From positions 1,054,001 through 1,118,000 of the forward strand of contig CM071589.1 of the NCBI GenBank assembly GCA_036429605.1: a DNA stretch of 64,000 nt. Reading direction: 5' to 3'. Of the stretch, positions 11,871 to 24,330 are shown in pieces. Each line of letters starts with the position of its first letter. Within the stretch, counting starts at the first letter, position 1. A program made the translations under genes and the position numbers. The notes below the pieces were generated by a model that saw only the letters and a program-made list of their open reading frames with translations, searched no databases and was not told the origin of the DNA. This stretch comes from Cladobotryum mycophilum. Its lineage: Eukaryota > Ascomycota > Sordariomycetes > Hypocreales > Hypocreaceae.

Positions 11871-13059
11871 GATGTCGGTTATTATCGAGGAGCTGCTGGG
11901 TAAAAGAGACAGAGAAAGAGACAGAGAGAGCACTGGTATGAGATTGATGCTTCAACTTGAGTCGCCGATGAACACCAATGATGGGATGCGCTCCCCCGGG
12001 GACTTTATAGCAATTACATGATCTGCTATTGAGGGCATACTGCTGGACAAAACAATCGCTTTTTTCCCCAGTGGAGTTCAATATTAGCACGGCATCCCGG
12101 TGCACCGAGTTTGCTTGTCTGTCAAGGCTCTCGGCTGAGGAATTTGTCTGTCGGTGCCGAATCGGCAAACGAAAACAACCCCAGACAGCAACTCTCCTCT
12201 CCTCTTCTTGTTTGAATGGAAATATCAACGCAAAATCCGGGTCTCATCCATGGAATTAAGAGGATTTCGAGCTACCGACTTCCCGGTTCATGATGTCAAT
12301 ACGACACTTGGCTGGGTTGTGAGTTGGTCTCAGTTGTTGGTGTCGGTTTCAGTCCCTAATTATGCTTCTTTTATGCATGGACATAGAAGCTGTCAGATAA
12401 GATGCGCCTGTTGTTCCATTCATATCAGGTAGTACTCCGTACCCGTTTAGGTAGGAGTGGATAGTATTATTATGGCCGAGAGAGGCTGATAAAAGATTGA
12501 TGAAAGTATCAACGTGCTGAGTGAAGGGGATGATGAACGCGAGAGAGTAGCAAGATCCGGACCTGCTTCTATCAGGACGATGATCACTTGTTTAAGATCC
12601 CCACTTTCCATTGTGATCGGCGTGCTGCTGGCTAGTCTCTTTCGGGCCTTGGACTCAGAGTCTTACCCTGGAGAGATCTGTGGTGTAAGTATTCTAATCC
12701 ATTAACATTATATTCCAGATAATTTCGTATAAGAGAAATCAACACTCCCTTACCGTGCGATCCTCAAATAGCACTCAGCCCTCACTATAGGCCACCAAGA
12801 CGTTACAAACCAACACCACACGGGAGACACGCTGTAGTTCCTCCCGCCCTTGATAACGCGGCCATGTCCAATAGTATGTGGCGACAAGTCAAAGACGCTC
12901 GACCTTTCACACTGTCGGCAGGCATACGAGTTGGCTGGAATTTTAGCACACAGTGATATTACGTCATATATGATCATCATTCCACACATAAAACCTAGGG
13001 TAACATAGACACTGTATACCTTGGTTGAAGCAGCTATCATAGGTTTGCCTATTGATAAA
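11871..13059. other. Intergenic, no supported gene
   Basis: Starts with a pyrimidine-rich 5' leader on the minus strand (GAGAGACAGAGAAAG-type run at 11905-11930 on plus). TAGTACTCCGTA occurs near 12430. Small frames (for example 12514-12705) are not convincing. Confidence 0.5.
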
Positions 13060-13719
13060 ATGCCTGGAATGCCTGATCATGAAGAATCGTGGAGGACGCA
13101 GCCTCCGTATCGGAAACCAGATGACCCAAAACACGATAGCCAACCGTTCGAAAAGAAGATCCAAGGGTCATGTCATTGTGGACGCATAAAGTACTGGCTT
13201 AGTAGGGACAAGCCTCTTGCTTCCAAATTCTGTCATTGCGATCCTTGTAAAATGATTCATGGTCGGTATCCCAATGCTGATTAGAGAGAACCGAGCTCGA
13301 ACTAATCGTCATGCAGGTGCTCCATGCCAATGGGCAGCGATATTCTTCAAGACGGACATGGTCTTTGAGAATGGGGCCCAAGGTCTTCACTTCTATCAGA
13401 CATCGACCAAATGTGTTGGACATGGCTTACCCTGCAAAGTCAGCTGTGATCAATGCGGCTCTCTCATCATGGATGAGGGGAGAAACATGGTCTTGCTGTT
13501 CCCATCCCTTCTTAACTTGGACGAGACCCAGCGGAAAGATTTTGAGGTCCAGTACGTATTCCGCAGCAACCGATTATGGTTGGATGGAAGATGGACTGAC
13601 AGAGACTGGCTGTGGTTAGGTGCCATATTTTTTATCCTAAACGAGTCGTCGATATACCAGATGGTAAGCCCAAGTGGGAAGGCCTGGATGGGAAGAGCAA
13701 GCTGTTGGATTTGCCCTGA
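13060..13719 (+). CDS. GFA/CENP-V domain zinc protein
   Basis: Three exons, 13060-13261, 13317-13551 and 13620-13719, give 178 residues. The glutathione-dependent formaldehyde-activating (GFA/CENP-V) fold is shown by its zinc cysteines: GSCHCGRIKYW, KFCHCDPCK and VSCDQCGSLI, all seven present. The family is named for a bacterial enzyme that speeds adduct formation between glutathione and formaldehyde; most fungal members are uncharacterised. An upstream in-frame start is possible, but ATG at 13060 (MPGMPDHEESW) fits family length. The first donor is the weak GTCGGT. The gene looks intact. Confidence 0.85.
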
Positions 13720-13964
13720 TGAGTATGTTCGAGGAGGATGCAGATTCCAATCAACATGATGATGCCGCCATTCGAAACCCTTCTCGATTCTCGATTCTCA
13801 CACCCCATGTAGCAACCATCATAATTTCGCGTAGCACAGCCGTCGAAACAATATCAAATCATTCGTAACGCATCGTCGGACCGCCATATCTTCAAATTCT
13901 TCTATTCCCATTCCTTGACATGATAATATGTACACATCCTCCTGTCGTGCGCACCCCGACCCAT

Positions 13965-14433
13965 TTAGTTGCTCCTGGCACCGTCTTTCGACTCCCGCAG
14001 CTCGTTCATCTTGGCGACTCGCTTCTTGAACTCGACGTACTGGCATTTCTCGTAGCTGTGTCGCTCGTCCTAGCAGTCCCCCACCATCACTCGTCAGCCA
14101 TTCGTCCCATTTCCCGTTCCCCCCCCCCAGAATTTGGACTTTTGCGCTCGCCCAGTCCGGCGCTGGGTGGTTTCGACAGCGGAGGAAAAAGAAAAACATA
14201 CCGAGCACTTCCATGGGGCGTACCAAGTTTCCCTTCGGCACTGGTTCAGCGGGATCAAGAGGTGGGCGCAGCTGTCTCTGTAGGCAATGGGGAGACGGGC
14301 ATCGCGCATCTCCTCGCGGGTGGCTTCTGCGGGTCGGTGTCAGCGGACAACGGGCCAAGGAAAGAACCTCCTATAGGGAACTCGTTTGTGGTTTCTACTT
14401 ACGCCGCGTCTCTGTAGGTGCGTCGGAACCCAT
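13965..14433 (-). CDS. NADH:ubiquinone oxidoreductase B18 subunit (NDUFB7)
   Basis: Exons 14403-14433, 14202-14326 and 13965-14069 code for 86 residues. The product is an accessory subunit of mitochondrial complex I on the intermembrane-space side. It shows the twin CX9C pattern of this family: CAHLLIPLNQC and CSDERHSYEKC, with the surrounding MRDARLPIAYRDSC and QYVEFKKRVAKMNEL strongly conserved. CX9C proteins are normally imported through the Mia40 route. Short split exons make it easy to miss. It appears intact and is a core gene sitting between accessory genes. Confidence 0.92.
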
Positions 14434-15203
14434 CTTGGCGATTCAATTGGCCCTCAATAATGTCTTGATGCTGAGGTGTTGAGATATCGCGGGCTTCGTG
14501 GTTCGGTTGAAGGTCGGCAGGAACTGCAGAAGGTGCTTGGGCCTAAGATATCAGGCAGAAAATAGTTCATGCTCTTTCCGAAGGCATGGCTGTTTTAAAC
14601 TTGGCGATGCCATCAATCTTGAGGCCAAGATAAATAAATAAAAAATCTTATGATTAAATTAGTTTAATACGACTTTGTTCTCTCTCTTTTTTTTTTTTTG
14701 GCCGCCCGGCTCGAATACGCTTTTCTTGAAATACAATCTGTAGATGAGCATCGCCCACATTCCCAAGGAAGCGACATCGCCAAAGCATTCCATTTATCTG
14801 CTATTCTGTTCTGTTGGTGTATCAAGCATCAGATTACGAGTGGTTTAATTATTATAATGTTTAAATATGTATTAGAATTGCCTGCATTGTCGTTGGCACC
14901 TTTGCTAGGTAAAGGACGTAGCACCAGAGTGGCTCAACTTGAACCCCTTATCTGTCTTTGAGGGAAACAAATCTTTCTCAACTCCTTGCAGAACCTGCAT
15001 AGCAGTGCGCAGGGAACCAGGTTCTTCCGAGCGCTGTCGAAGAAATGCTATCGTGTTTCTAAACAAAGTGTGGAGAAGCTCCCCGTCTACAAAATCGTGC
15101 AGAACAAGATCCTAGAAGGCCGCTGAGAGGACGAGCAGGTTACTGAACTTGCTAGATAAACCGAGTCAGTCAATCCTCACAATGTACGGGTGTGAGGCAT
15201 AAC
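14434..15203. other. Intergenic, no supported gene
   Basis: Contains a T-run of 12 or more bases at about 14688-14699 and AT-rich sequence near 14630. No coding signal seen. Confidence 0.5.
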
Positions 15204-17304
15204 TTATGCATGCGCGACTCCGAAAACGTTGCCAACAATGGGTTGTGCCTCATCGAGCCTATCGAATGCTCTGATGCTCTCAATCAGGCTCTTTATCCCC
15301 TTCTTTGCAAGATCGATAGTCTCATCGTCGAGTTGGCTGGGTGCCTCCACCTCAAGAACCTGTTTAATAAAATGACGATAGATGACAACTAGGACGCCCC
15401 AGAATCTGTACCTCAATCGTGCCGAGAGAGTATCACGCGCAGGCATATCGTCTTTAGTAAACATAAAGCCGTGAGGGACCCAGCACATGTCAATGATGGC
15501 ATCAGCCACCAATTTCACATTCTTGGCTTTCTCCGACCCAGCCGTATCGGCATCATCTAGGGTGTCCAACACCCTGTCAATGCTGTTCAGATGTTTCCAA
15601 AGGTATAGGTGTGCGAGATAGCTATCTAGAGTTTGTTGATTGAAACCACGTAGAAGACTCATATTCGGATCTGGCATGTCATTTCCAAATTGCAGAATAC
15701 CAGACTCGGTCATCGGGAACTCAGTTAGCAGGTCACTGCAGAGTCTCAGTACACATCTAAAAGGAATAAAGGATACGGTAAGAACCCCACCCCTCGAGTT
15801 GCAAACAAGCCCAGAATGCAAGTGTAATTTGGTTATGGCTAATATGCTGGATAAAACCGGTCCCCTTCTCGATTGTTCGTAGACTGTCCATGCTCCTATT
15901 TCTCACGTTAGTCGCTACCCATTGGAGTACATATGCCTGTCAAAGACCTACGGTCTCATGAGGAGTCGCAACGCATTGCTTACTTTCGAGATGAACGTAA
16001 TACTCTCCATTGGATGCGCAAGCTGATCATGATACAACCCACGAATAGATTGGCATATAAGATATCCATATCGGCGTGTCTTCCGGCATCGTTGTCAAGG
16101 ATTTCGGTTGCCAACGCGAAATATTCCATCCCAGGAGTAATCTCGTGATTTTCCGGACCATAACTTGAGTAGGTGCTCCCGTCAGAGCACTGTGTGCTTG
16201 CTCTTCTTCCTTGCTCTCTGAGTATCTGAGGGGCGGGAGGGTTTGAGTATGATGGAGAGCCTGTATAGAATCCTTGACTTGTCGGTGTGGATAAAACTCT
16301 AGTATGGCTCTCCTGGTTTCCGGATGGGCCTGCTTTACTCGAGGGACTCGCACTGGATGGCATATTGTAAAGGAAACAGACCTTTCCAAGGGCGAAAATC
16401 ATCAAAACCACTGCGCAGCGAGTTGATAAACTTCGTGCCCCTGATCTCATTGAGGTTTGAGTTGTCGAGTGTCCTTCTGACACAAGCAATCTCTTTCTCT
16501 TGGAGCCAACCATCTCGTAAGCGATCTGAGACTGAGAGATGACGAAATTGCTGTCCAGAAAGCATCTAACCCATTCATCAATTATCTCCGGATGGATGAT
16601 TGGATGCATTCCCAAGATGTCGGTCTTGAAGCCTTCCACGTAAGAAGCGATGTTGCAGTCCGTAAAATTAGGATTCCCACGAAACTCTGGAGAACCATAT
16701 CGAAACTCTCTCTGTCTCCGAAGATTTATGTCACTAAGATGATCCCTGTCTGTTGCAAAAGGCGGCATCGCCACAGAAGACAGCTTTACCTTGTGTTGCG
16801 ACGAGTGGTACGGCCGGATGCCTAGGAGCAACAGGTGGCCCTGACTGCTCTTCACACATTCTGTCCCCAGCTCTAACCACGTCCACCAGGATTGGTTTAG
16901 CTGACTTAAAAGACTGATTGCTGGGGGAGCGGTCAAAACGAGTAGGGTTTTCATGCGAGTTTTCTGTTAGCTGGTGTGCCTCTGAAAGTGGCCTTGCGTT
17001 TCTTGTGCTTGCCGAGAAGCTGGATTCGATCCGAGTCACCCTTTCATCCATATCCCGAAAACGCTCGACCAAGTCGGAAAGATATCCCTGTGCCTTCATA
17101 ATACCTTCCAGAATCTGAACGTGAACCTTATCAGAGCTATACCGCTGTGTGAGCTGACACATCCAAGTTGTGGGGATTGTGTAGAGCTCACGCCTTTGGT
17201 ATCTAATCCCGATACGTGCATTCCATGCTCTTTTCCACGCAATTTTCCCATGGCTTTCTCTCGTCGCACTTCACTTTGAGTAATCGCCAATTCTCACATG
17301 CCCG
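15204..17304 (-). pseudogene. Zn2Cys6 transcription factor, decayed
   Basis: Residual fungal binuclear zinc cluster regulator. At 17210-17298 the reading ACENWRLLKVKCDERKPW then ENCVEKSMEC aligns to the zinc cluster, but the second and fourth cysteines are tryptophan (TGG at 17287-17289 and 17248-17250). An in-frame TAG follows at 17203-17205. The body is recognisable: a coiled region (YLSDLVERFRDMDERVTRIE), DILGMHPIIHPEIIDEWV, and the middle homology region (GMEYFALATEILDN, then FWACLQLEGDLLTEFPM), ending FGVAHA with TAA at 15204. The frame shifts near 16036-16042, where FVG should continue to LYHDQLAHPMES, and probably again near 16740. Several separate lesions argue for a real pseudogene. 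No target is known. Confidence 0.7.
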
Positions 17305-19461
17305 TTAATGGTTAGTCTCAACTCAAAGGGACATGCACAAGGTTCCGGCCCAGACCTGCAACACTCTCACGGCCTTTCTATTGGACTCTGCAAGCCAGTA
17401 GGAGTAGCTATTAGGCTGCCCGTACATAGATCGATGTTTGATCGGCGTGGGAGGAGGATGGATAGACGTATCGTAGGCAACCGGTATCGTCCGTCGTAGT
17501 TTATCGTCGTGGAATAACGGCGGCAACGGCTGAAGTTAGTGAGGGTCGAGGGCCGAAGGAATTTGTGATATTGTTTTCGTAGGATCTGTTGCTTGTCTCG
17601 TAGACCTTTGAAGATTTCTCTACCAATGTGCTCGGGAGTTGGAATAGAGCAGGTTGACGTTGAACGAAACAGGCAGAGAACGATGGCACTTATTGTCGGT
17701 ATTGCGGTCTAGTGACAATATCTTGACTTGACTGAGAGTGGTAGCTTCACTGTATTTCGAGGATAAAGACATAAGAATCGCTATTTGACTGTCTTGGTGA
17801 ACAGCTATCCTGAATAGTGATCATTGGTTGAGCTCTGCGACGGTTCCATAGACCGCGGGAGCCAGAAAACAAAATTCCAAGGGCCAATTTCCCAGCCCCC
17901 ATTATTCCACTTTCTGATGTGACGGTTGACGGAAAGCCAATACAAGGAGGAACCGCATCTTGACTCCATTTAAATGCTTGATGGACTGAAGCTCAAATTC
18001 AAGCCAAAAAGCACCATGTCGCTATTAAAGTCCCCATTCAGGTCTTGGCCCGAGTCTAGGCTAATAAGACTCACGTAGCCCCCAAGGCTACCGTTCCATA
18101 ACCTCATGAATGGATCTTGATATCAAGACACCTCAGATGAATGATTACTGGCAAATGTGTCTTTCAACGTCTCGATCGGTTGGCCTTGATTGCTGTCCAA
18201 GATTAGGGGAACCATACAGCTGCCGACTATATGACTCCATGGCCCAATACCCTGGCCCTGGGTCCAATTTGTGCGACTGTCATCTAAAGCTGTGTAATTT
18301 CCGAATGTTCGAGTGCACATACACTCTCCAGCATAGTATACTCTGCCAAAGCACTCATTTCTGATGTGGCGATATATATAAGCACTCTTGCCTAGGTAAC
18401 TCCAGCCTTTACCATGGGTTGAGGGTGATTGATGGCGCTATTGCAGCTGATGCAAATATTATTTCCTTCAGGAGCAAGGATTTCCGGGTACTTTCTGCCT
18501 ATGGGGGATGGGGCACCATCATACAACAGCTCAAGGACCTTATCAAGGTTTCCAAAAACAGCGAGATGGCACTCAACGCTGCCGCCCATATCTAAAGTCA
18601 AAATCACGAGGAAAGGGGTGATCCATCAGGCCCTGGATGTTCACCCCAGGATGGCTTCGCACCTCGGAATTCGAAAGAGCAATTCCCAAACAAACACAAA
18701 CCACATTAATGGATAAACTTACAAAGGGATGTTCTAGAAAGATGGAGAATACAATTCTTCTTGACACTTCTTACAGTCAAGTCGCACTACCCTAATAAAC
18801 GCCACCCCACAATAGTGCCTCAGCAAAAGGGAAAAAGAAACAAATCATGAAGAATCCATCCACCCAGCCAACTAATCAGTACACTACTGATATCTGTATG
18901 CACCCGTGATATTCATCCAAATATTTGAATCAACAAAGCTACTTGGTATACATCCACGCTCTCGAAGCTCTGATTATGACGAACCGTTGGACCTGGTCTG
19001 CACACTGCCCGAATTAGATTATTTGACATGTTAGAATTAGGGTTAGCATGAATACTGCCCTTGCCCCCTTCAATCCCCATCCATATGAGCAGATCATCGT
19101 TCATGTGGTCTTTTGAGATGTTACGAGAAATGGGACTAATGTCATGCGGCAGCCTCGGACGTTTTCCACAAAGCTTACAATGAAGTTTTACAGATTCGGG
19201 CCATTTGATAATTTGATCGAATAGGGATAAAGTTTGCGATGGCTATGACATTTGCATTATTTCATGAAGGTGTATCAAAACCGCACACGCATGGTGACGT
19301 GGGGAAGAAAAACAAAGAAAACTGTATACTCCGTACGAGTCCCTCAGATCATTGACCCGAGGCATATTCTCAAGCACAATTCGCAATCTAGACCAACCAA
19401 GGCTATTCACTCAACAAGAAACAGCCGAGAGAAGAATGAAATGCTTGTCTCTCGGGGGGTC
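17305..19461. other. Intergenic, no supported gene
   Basis: About 2.1 kb with only short, overlapping frames on both strands (for example 18110-18364, 18429-18716). A TACTCCGTACGAG motif occurs at 19327. No family resemblance and no clear repeat. Confidence 0.5.
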
Positions 19462-20552
19462 TCAAAGCGCCCAGTAGACATCAATCTGGACCGACTCAAT
19501 AAAGTTTTCCCACCCAGCCTGCACGCTACGTCCCCAGACCGTAATGACATCCCCAAGCCTCAGGCTCCTGACGAATTCACCATCATAGCCCTTTGGGTTT
19601 TTCCCTTGATTGAACAAGTCCTCACCGACTAGGGAATCGTGGGGGATGTTGTCCTTGTACGTCCAGGTGACTTCGTAATCTGTCCAGTCATGCTGGGCGA
19701 CTCGGTTGCGCTGAATCTCCCATTTATTAAACCGTTCACGCAGCTCAAACTCGTATTCGTCGGTACCGTTGCTGCTGGATTTACGACGCACCGGCGGTGG
19801 TTGGACTGTTCTCAGCTTGCAGAGGGATAGTTCCTTTGAGCTGGTGTCTATACAGCTGGCACCTGTTTTCGACGATGAGATGTAAGTCTTTCTTGGCGAT
19901 GGAAGATTTTACACAAAAAAAGAAGAGTAAGAAAGAAAAAGGCTTACAAAAATGGTTGGCATCAAATTTCTCAATACCCACGTCAAACCAGGTGGCGGCA
20001 TCGTGGAAAGCGCCGGGAGTGCTATGTGTCGTCCATCCTTGATCATGGCTTCTGATGCGAAAGACTACCTTCCTGGCGGGGGCATCGAGGGGAGGGATTG
20101 GGTACGGGACTAGATTCTTAAAGTATTCTCGATCACATTCTTGGGTAAGAGGGAGGGGATCGATGGCCTTTTTCCTATATCTTATTGTAGCGGCTCCCTG
20201 GGGAGGGCGCATGAAGCCAACGGGGTATGATCGAAGCTGCGGAGGCAGCCAGTCAGTCAGACATTCACGCAACAAGTACCTACCCTTCTAATAATAGTTC
20301 ACGTAGGTAATCTCTTACCAAGAACTTCTTGTTATGGTATTCTTCTGATAGCTGGTTTGGGGCATAATGAGCCCGGATGTTCTCGTCCAAGGTGGCCTGG
20401 CTCGTTGAGTGAGCCCAGTACTCGGCATGGTCAAAGATGTTGTCGATGAGGTCAGCGACCAGGCCAGCCCGGACCAGCATGACCCGCACGACGATGATGT
20501 CAACCAGCGTAGGCTCATAGACCTCGGGTTCGACCTCGACGGTGTCGGCCAT
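19462..20552 (-). CDS. Conserved fungal protein of unknown function
   Basis: Start ATG at 20550-20552 (MADTVEVEPEVYEPTLVDII); stop TGA at 19462-19464. Two introns are needed: donors after KKFL and after DANHF, acceptors before LRSYPVGFMRPP and before GASCIDTSS. All join in phase and give roughly 290 residues. The C-terminus RSLRLGDVITVWGRS and VQIDVYWAL matches a pattern I associate with an unnamed ascomycete family. RIRSHDQGWTTH and FHDAATWFDVGIEKF suggest a compact beta-rich domain that might bind a ligand, but this is inference. No signal peptide or membrane segment. The gene appears intact. Confidence 0.65.
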
Positions 20553-21545
20553 GGTGGGAATCGAGTCGTGAGATTTATTTTTGAAGTTTAAGAGCCTGGA
20601 TAACCAACTTATCATTTTGATAAGGCATGTGATGGATAAGATGATGAATGGGATGGGATTGATGTTTGAAGGGTAGGCAAGGTAAGATGGCACGCCTCTC
20701 TCAGCTGCTCTGCCAGCGCGGGGTGATTACGCCCTACCTTATGTACTTTTTTGCTGGTATCCATGGATCCGTCAGGGATCCCGTCCGTACGCCTTACTTA
20801 GCTGAAGAAGCATTAGTATGTATATACCGGGCAGGGCAAGGGCCAATTACACTACACCATTGATCTTTGGGACCTCGTAGAAAAAGAAAATGGCCGACTG
20901 TTGCCTGATGTGAGCGTGTCTGTTTACTTGAGTCTAGTTGTAATGTTGGTGGCGAGGTGATGGCGAAGCGATGGCGAGGTATGCACACACATGGCTGTTT
21001 ACTGATGTCATTCGTGGTCTGCATCTCATTGGACGTGTGATGACGACAGAGGGACTTCAAGATGGCTTCATAATTCAAGCATAACCATCCTGGATACTTA
21101 CGGAGGGAGGGTATCTAAATAAATTGGATAACTCTAAATTTATGACAGCCGGTACTCGCTGACGGTCGCCCACTAAACCATCACCTCCAGGGCTGTCTCA
21201 TTGGCTTCCTGTGAGAGAGGACGACTCCTCCAGGCCCCAGCTCCGGATCGGAGAATCAGCCCCGCATGGAAGGAACCGGGTAGGGAGCCCCCTGGACGCT
21301 GAGAATGAACTTTGATAACCGGGCACTATAACTATAGCGCTTTCAGCACTCCTGTGTCCTCCGGGCTCTTCTAGGGTCATTGTGTCTGGGTTCCAGGTTC
21401 TTACGCTATCACATCATGAATACATCAAGAGAGTCGCTTGTGTTCATTATTCGGTGACTAGTATAGTCGGAGAGTCAGGTCTCATAGTCAAATGGTATTC
21501 TTTTTAGGAAACGCCTGCCATATTCTATATTCATTCCTAGCCATC
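20553..21545. other. Intergenic; holds dispersed repeat copy A
   Basis: Promoter side of the unknown gene, then a dispersed repeat at 21056-21260 listed separately. No supported gene. Confidence 0.5.
21056..21260 (+). repeat. Dispersed repeat, copy A
   Basis: Matches 23897-24090 in the same orientation in several blocks: TTCAAGATGGCTTCATAATT, TTTATGACA, TACTCGCTGA, CCCACT, GAGAGGAC and GATCGGAGAATC. Gaps and many transitions separate the blocks. The two copies bracket the acyltransferase gene. It may be a small non-autonomous element or an old solo terminal repeat. Confidence 0.55.
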
Positions 21546-23082
21546 TTACAATAGTAATTCCGCCATCCTTTCCTCCATATCCCTCAAAACCCTCGGGTCA
21601 AAGAACGAAGTCATCCAGTAATTGTCCTCGCGATCGCTGGTGATGGAAGCCCAGTTCTTCATAACCTTGTTTACCTGAATAAACGTTGGATGGTGGTAAA
21701 TGATGGTACCCGGCGGGTTGGTCCTCTTGGTTGAGGTGTCTCCTGCGCGAATCACTGCAGGGCTGAAATCTACGCTTTTGTGAAAGTAAGCCTTGGCTGC
21801 GTTGCTGATGGGCACAATGATCGAGTCTGTCTCTCCGAATACCATGGAGGCGTCCCCTCCCTCTTCCTTTTCCCGCCGTATTATTTGCAGGTATGCTGTG
21901 ATCTGGTCTTCCGCGAGCTGGGTGGAGAGGGTCTCGCGGGTCTTGAGAGCAATCTCACCCAGCGTGCAATCTCTGGCTTCCGACGCGGACAGCATTGTAC
22001 TCGTCGACAGGAGTATGTTTTGCACGTATGAGCCCCCTCTTCGAAGACACCCGGCATTCGGGTGCGGAGATCAACTGCGCCCATGCAAGTGACTGGTCGC
22101 GGCTGCGGTTGCGCCCTTGCAACCAACTGGACGACCCACGATGCCAAGACATCCCCCCTGCTAATAACTCCCCTACCCTTCCCAATATTCTTGAGGCCCT
22201 CTTGTGCTTGGTCTCGCAGGCGGTCAACGGCCCACTTTGGTATGAAGATGGTCTTGGCCTGCGTGGTAGGACCAGAGAGCCAATCCCATATGGTCCGAAC
22301 GGCAAATCTGAAGAATTTGAAGCCATATAGTCGCTTATGCTCGAGTGCAAGCACCTGAGGGTTCTTTTTGGGATCGATGGCATCCCACACCAAATCTTCT
22401 CTGGCGGCAAGGAGAGGCTGAATTGGCTCGCCCTTCAAGCAGCGACTCCAGGCTTTCATCATCTCTTGTCTACCGAGGGCGTCCATGACAATGTGTGTCC
22501 ACATGACCGATACCAGGGTTGCATCGGTGAAGCTGACAACATGAATTGATATCTGCGGTAGGTCCTTGGCGAGGTAGTCCTTCATGTCTGTAGGTGCGTC
22601 TGGCCGCATCGCAAGCGGTATGAAATCCCTCGAGCCGGGTTGAATCGAGGGATTGGCCGTTGCTCGGGGCAGTTTTTTGGCAAGCGGGTGCTCCTCGATG
22701 CTCACGTCAAACTTTTCATTTGTGAAGATGAATGCTGGCCGTTCCTTGGTGAACTCGCGTGGGACATGGAGCTGGAATTTGCCATCCTATCGGTCATCTT
22801 GTCAGCGTCTCATTCCCACGATAGATAGGTAAAGACTTGTCTTACTCGTTTCCTTAATCTGCCGCCTAATTTTCTCCAGTCGCCCGTGTTAAAAACCTTT
22901 AACAGTGACTCTTGAAGAATGTCAGGGTCCAGTACATCATTGAATCTCATCGTCCAGGTGAGAATTATGTCTCTCAATGTAGGCAAATCGTCCAAAAAAT
23001 GGATCGGATAGACCTCATCCCCCTCGAACATGGGAGGCATCGTCGCCGGTTCTGTTCCTGCGAGCCGTCGTACCCACTGCAT
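21546..23082 (-). CDS. BAHD-like acyltransferase (transferase family), apparent frameshift
   Basis: Start ATG at 23080-23082, TAA at 21546-21548, one phase-0 intron between RLRKR and DGKFQLHVPREF. The product is an acyl-CoA dependent O- or N-acyltransferase of the family that includes trichothecene 3-O-acetyltransferase. The catalytic HxxxD motif is present (WTHIVMDALGRQ); the second motif is the degenerate VDFSPAVI instead of DFGWG. Expected length about 490 residues. At 22033-22037 a run of five C (G on the coding strand) breaks the frame between GVFEEG and SYVQNILLSTSTM; a sixth base restores it. This may be a consensus error rather than true damage. The upstream side carries a minisatellite, and dispersed repeats flank the gene. 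Substrate unknown. Confidence 0.8.
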
Positions 23083-23214
23083 CTTGTGGTAGTGATTTGA
23101 TTAGTTCTTTTCAGATTGTGAGTACGTTAAGAGCAAGTATATCAATCTGCTCAATAAAGCGTAGAAGCAGACGGCTTTAATAGTTGAAGATATCCTAACA
23201 ACGGTCTCAGTGAT

Positions 23215-23316
23215 CGCGCACTCTCCTGACGTGTCCCTCAAGAAACGCCCGCTCTCCTGACGAGTGCCTAAATAACGCCCGCAATTCTGACATGTCTTAA
23301 TAAACGCCCGCTGTCA
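23215..23316 (+). repeat. Tandem repeat, about 30 bases, 3.4 copies
   Basis: Units at 23215-23245, 23246-23275, 23276-23304 and a partial at 23305. Each begins CGCCCGC (CGCGCAC in the first), has TCCTGACGNGT or TTCTGACATGT in the middle and ends in an A-rich AAATAA or similar. Units differ by about 20-30 percent. It lies 130 bases upstream of the acyltransferase start. Confidence 0.75.
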
Positions 23317-23343
23317 ATATCGCATGCTTTTGTCCTGCGATCC

Positions 23344-23379
23344 GTCCCGGTACCCGTCCTGGCACCCGTCCTGGCCCCC
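23344..23379 (+). repeat. 12-base tandem repeat, three copies
   Basis: Units GTCCCGGTACCC, GTCCTGGCACCC and GTCCTGGCCCCC follow one another directly. Not coding. Confidence 0.75.
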
Positions 23380-23896
23380 GTTTTCCCGGCACCTCTAGAA
23401 AGATAAGTTCCCTCGCACTGGAACACGCCCGGCTCCATCACAGCATATAGATACCTTGTCATTCACAAACACAAATGATGAAATCACACGATGCGGTCAA
23501 TGAATGATAGATCCCCACTACATCTCCCCTGAACCCAGGTGCGTCGTAACCGCTCTCCGTGTAATGCCACAACACAACACAATCAACTACCTCTCTGCAC
23601 TGAGATTCCCGTTCGCGGGTACTCGCAACTCCTGCAAAATACGATTTGTTTCGGCACCGGTACAATTGTAAGCTTCATTCACCATGTCCAGAAAACAATG
23701 GAACAACTGGAACTTATCTACCTGTTAACTGGGGATCTGGAACGTGAACTTGGTGATGGATCAATCATCTAGGAACCTGTGGAACGAAGAGGTCCGCTAC
23801 TCTCGGTGAATCATGGAGGAACAATGAAGCCCACTTGGGCACCCAAGTGAGATTTATAGCGACTAGTATGGTAGGGTCCTGTATATCACGACGGGT

Positions 23897-24090
23897 ACTC
23901 CAAGATAGCTTCACAATTCAAGTAATAACTATCTTGGCAGGTGTACCAAGCATAGCTTTAAATGGCCCTGGGCGTTTATGACATCTGATACTCGCTGATT
24001 ACCCACTCAAGCCCTATCTTGTCTCTCACTAGCTAATAGCGGAGAGGACCCTTGAACTCCAGATCGGAGAATCCGTGTACGGCCCGGTCT
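23897..24090 (+). repeat. Dispersed repeat, copy B
   Basis: Second copy of the sequence at 21056-21260, same orientation. It is a little richer in A/T (for example GATAGCTTCACAATTCAAG for GATGGCTTCATAATTCAAG). Confidence 0.55.
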
Positions 24091-24330
24091 CGATATTGGC
24101 CAAGGATCATGTAATAATACATTCACTTAACTAGGTAATCACAGAAAAGCAATTACTGTAACACTAGCGATTACCAATGATTATGATCGTCTCAAGGATT
24201 ATTTAGTTTATATAATAATTATCTTCTATTTAATTTATATACAATTTTATAGTTATTAGTATTTAAATAATTAAAAAGTTAGTTATTAATATGACTGCTT
24301 GTTATTAGTACCTTGTACAAACCGTAATAC

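Larger units (their letters stand above)
23083..24330. other. Intergenic with minisatellites and repeat copy B
   Basis: Holds the tandem repeats at 23215-23316 and 23344-23379 and dispersed repeat copy B. An AT-rich stretch lies at 24190-24300. No gene supported. Confidence 0.55.

Noticed and set aside
13819..14358. 179-codon minus frame
   Set aside because: Wrong frame across most of NDUFB7 and its introns; the spliced NDUFB7 reading is far better supported.
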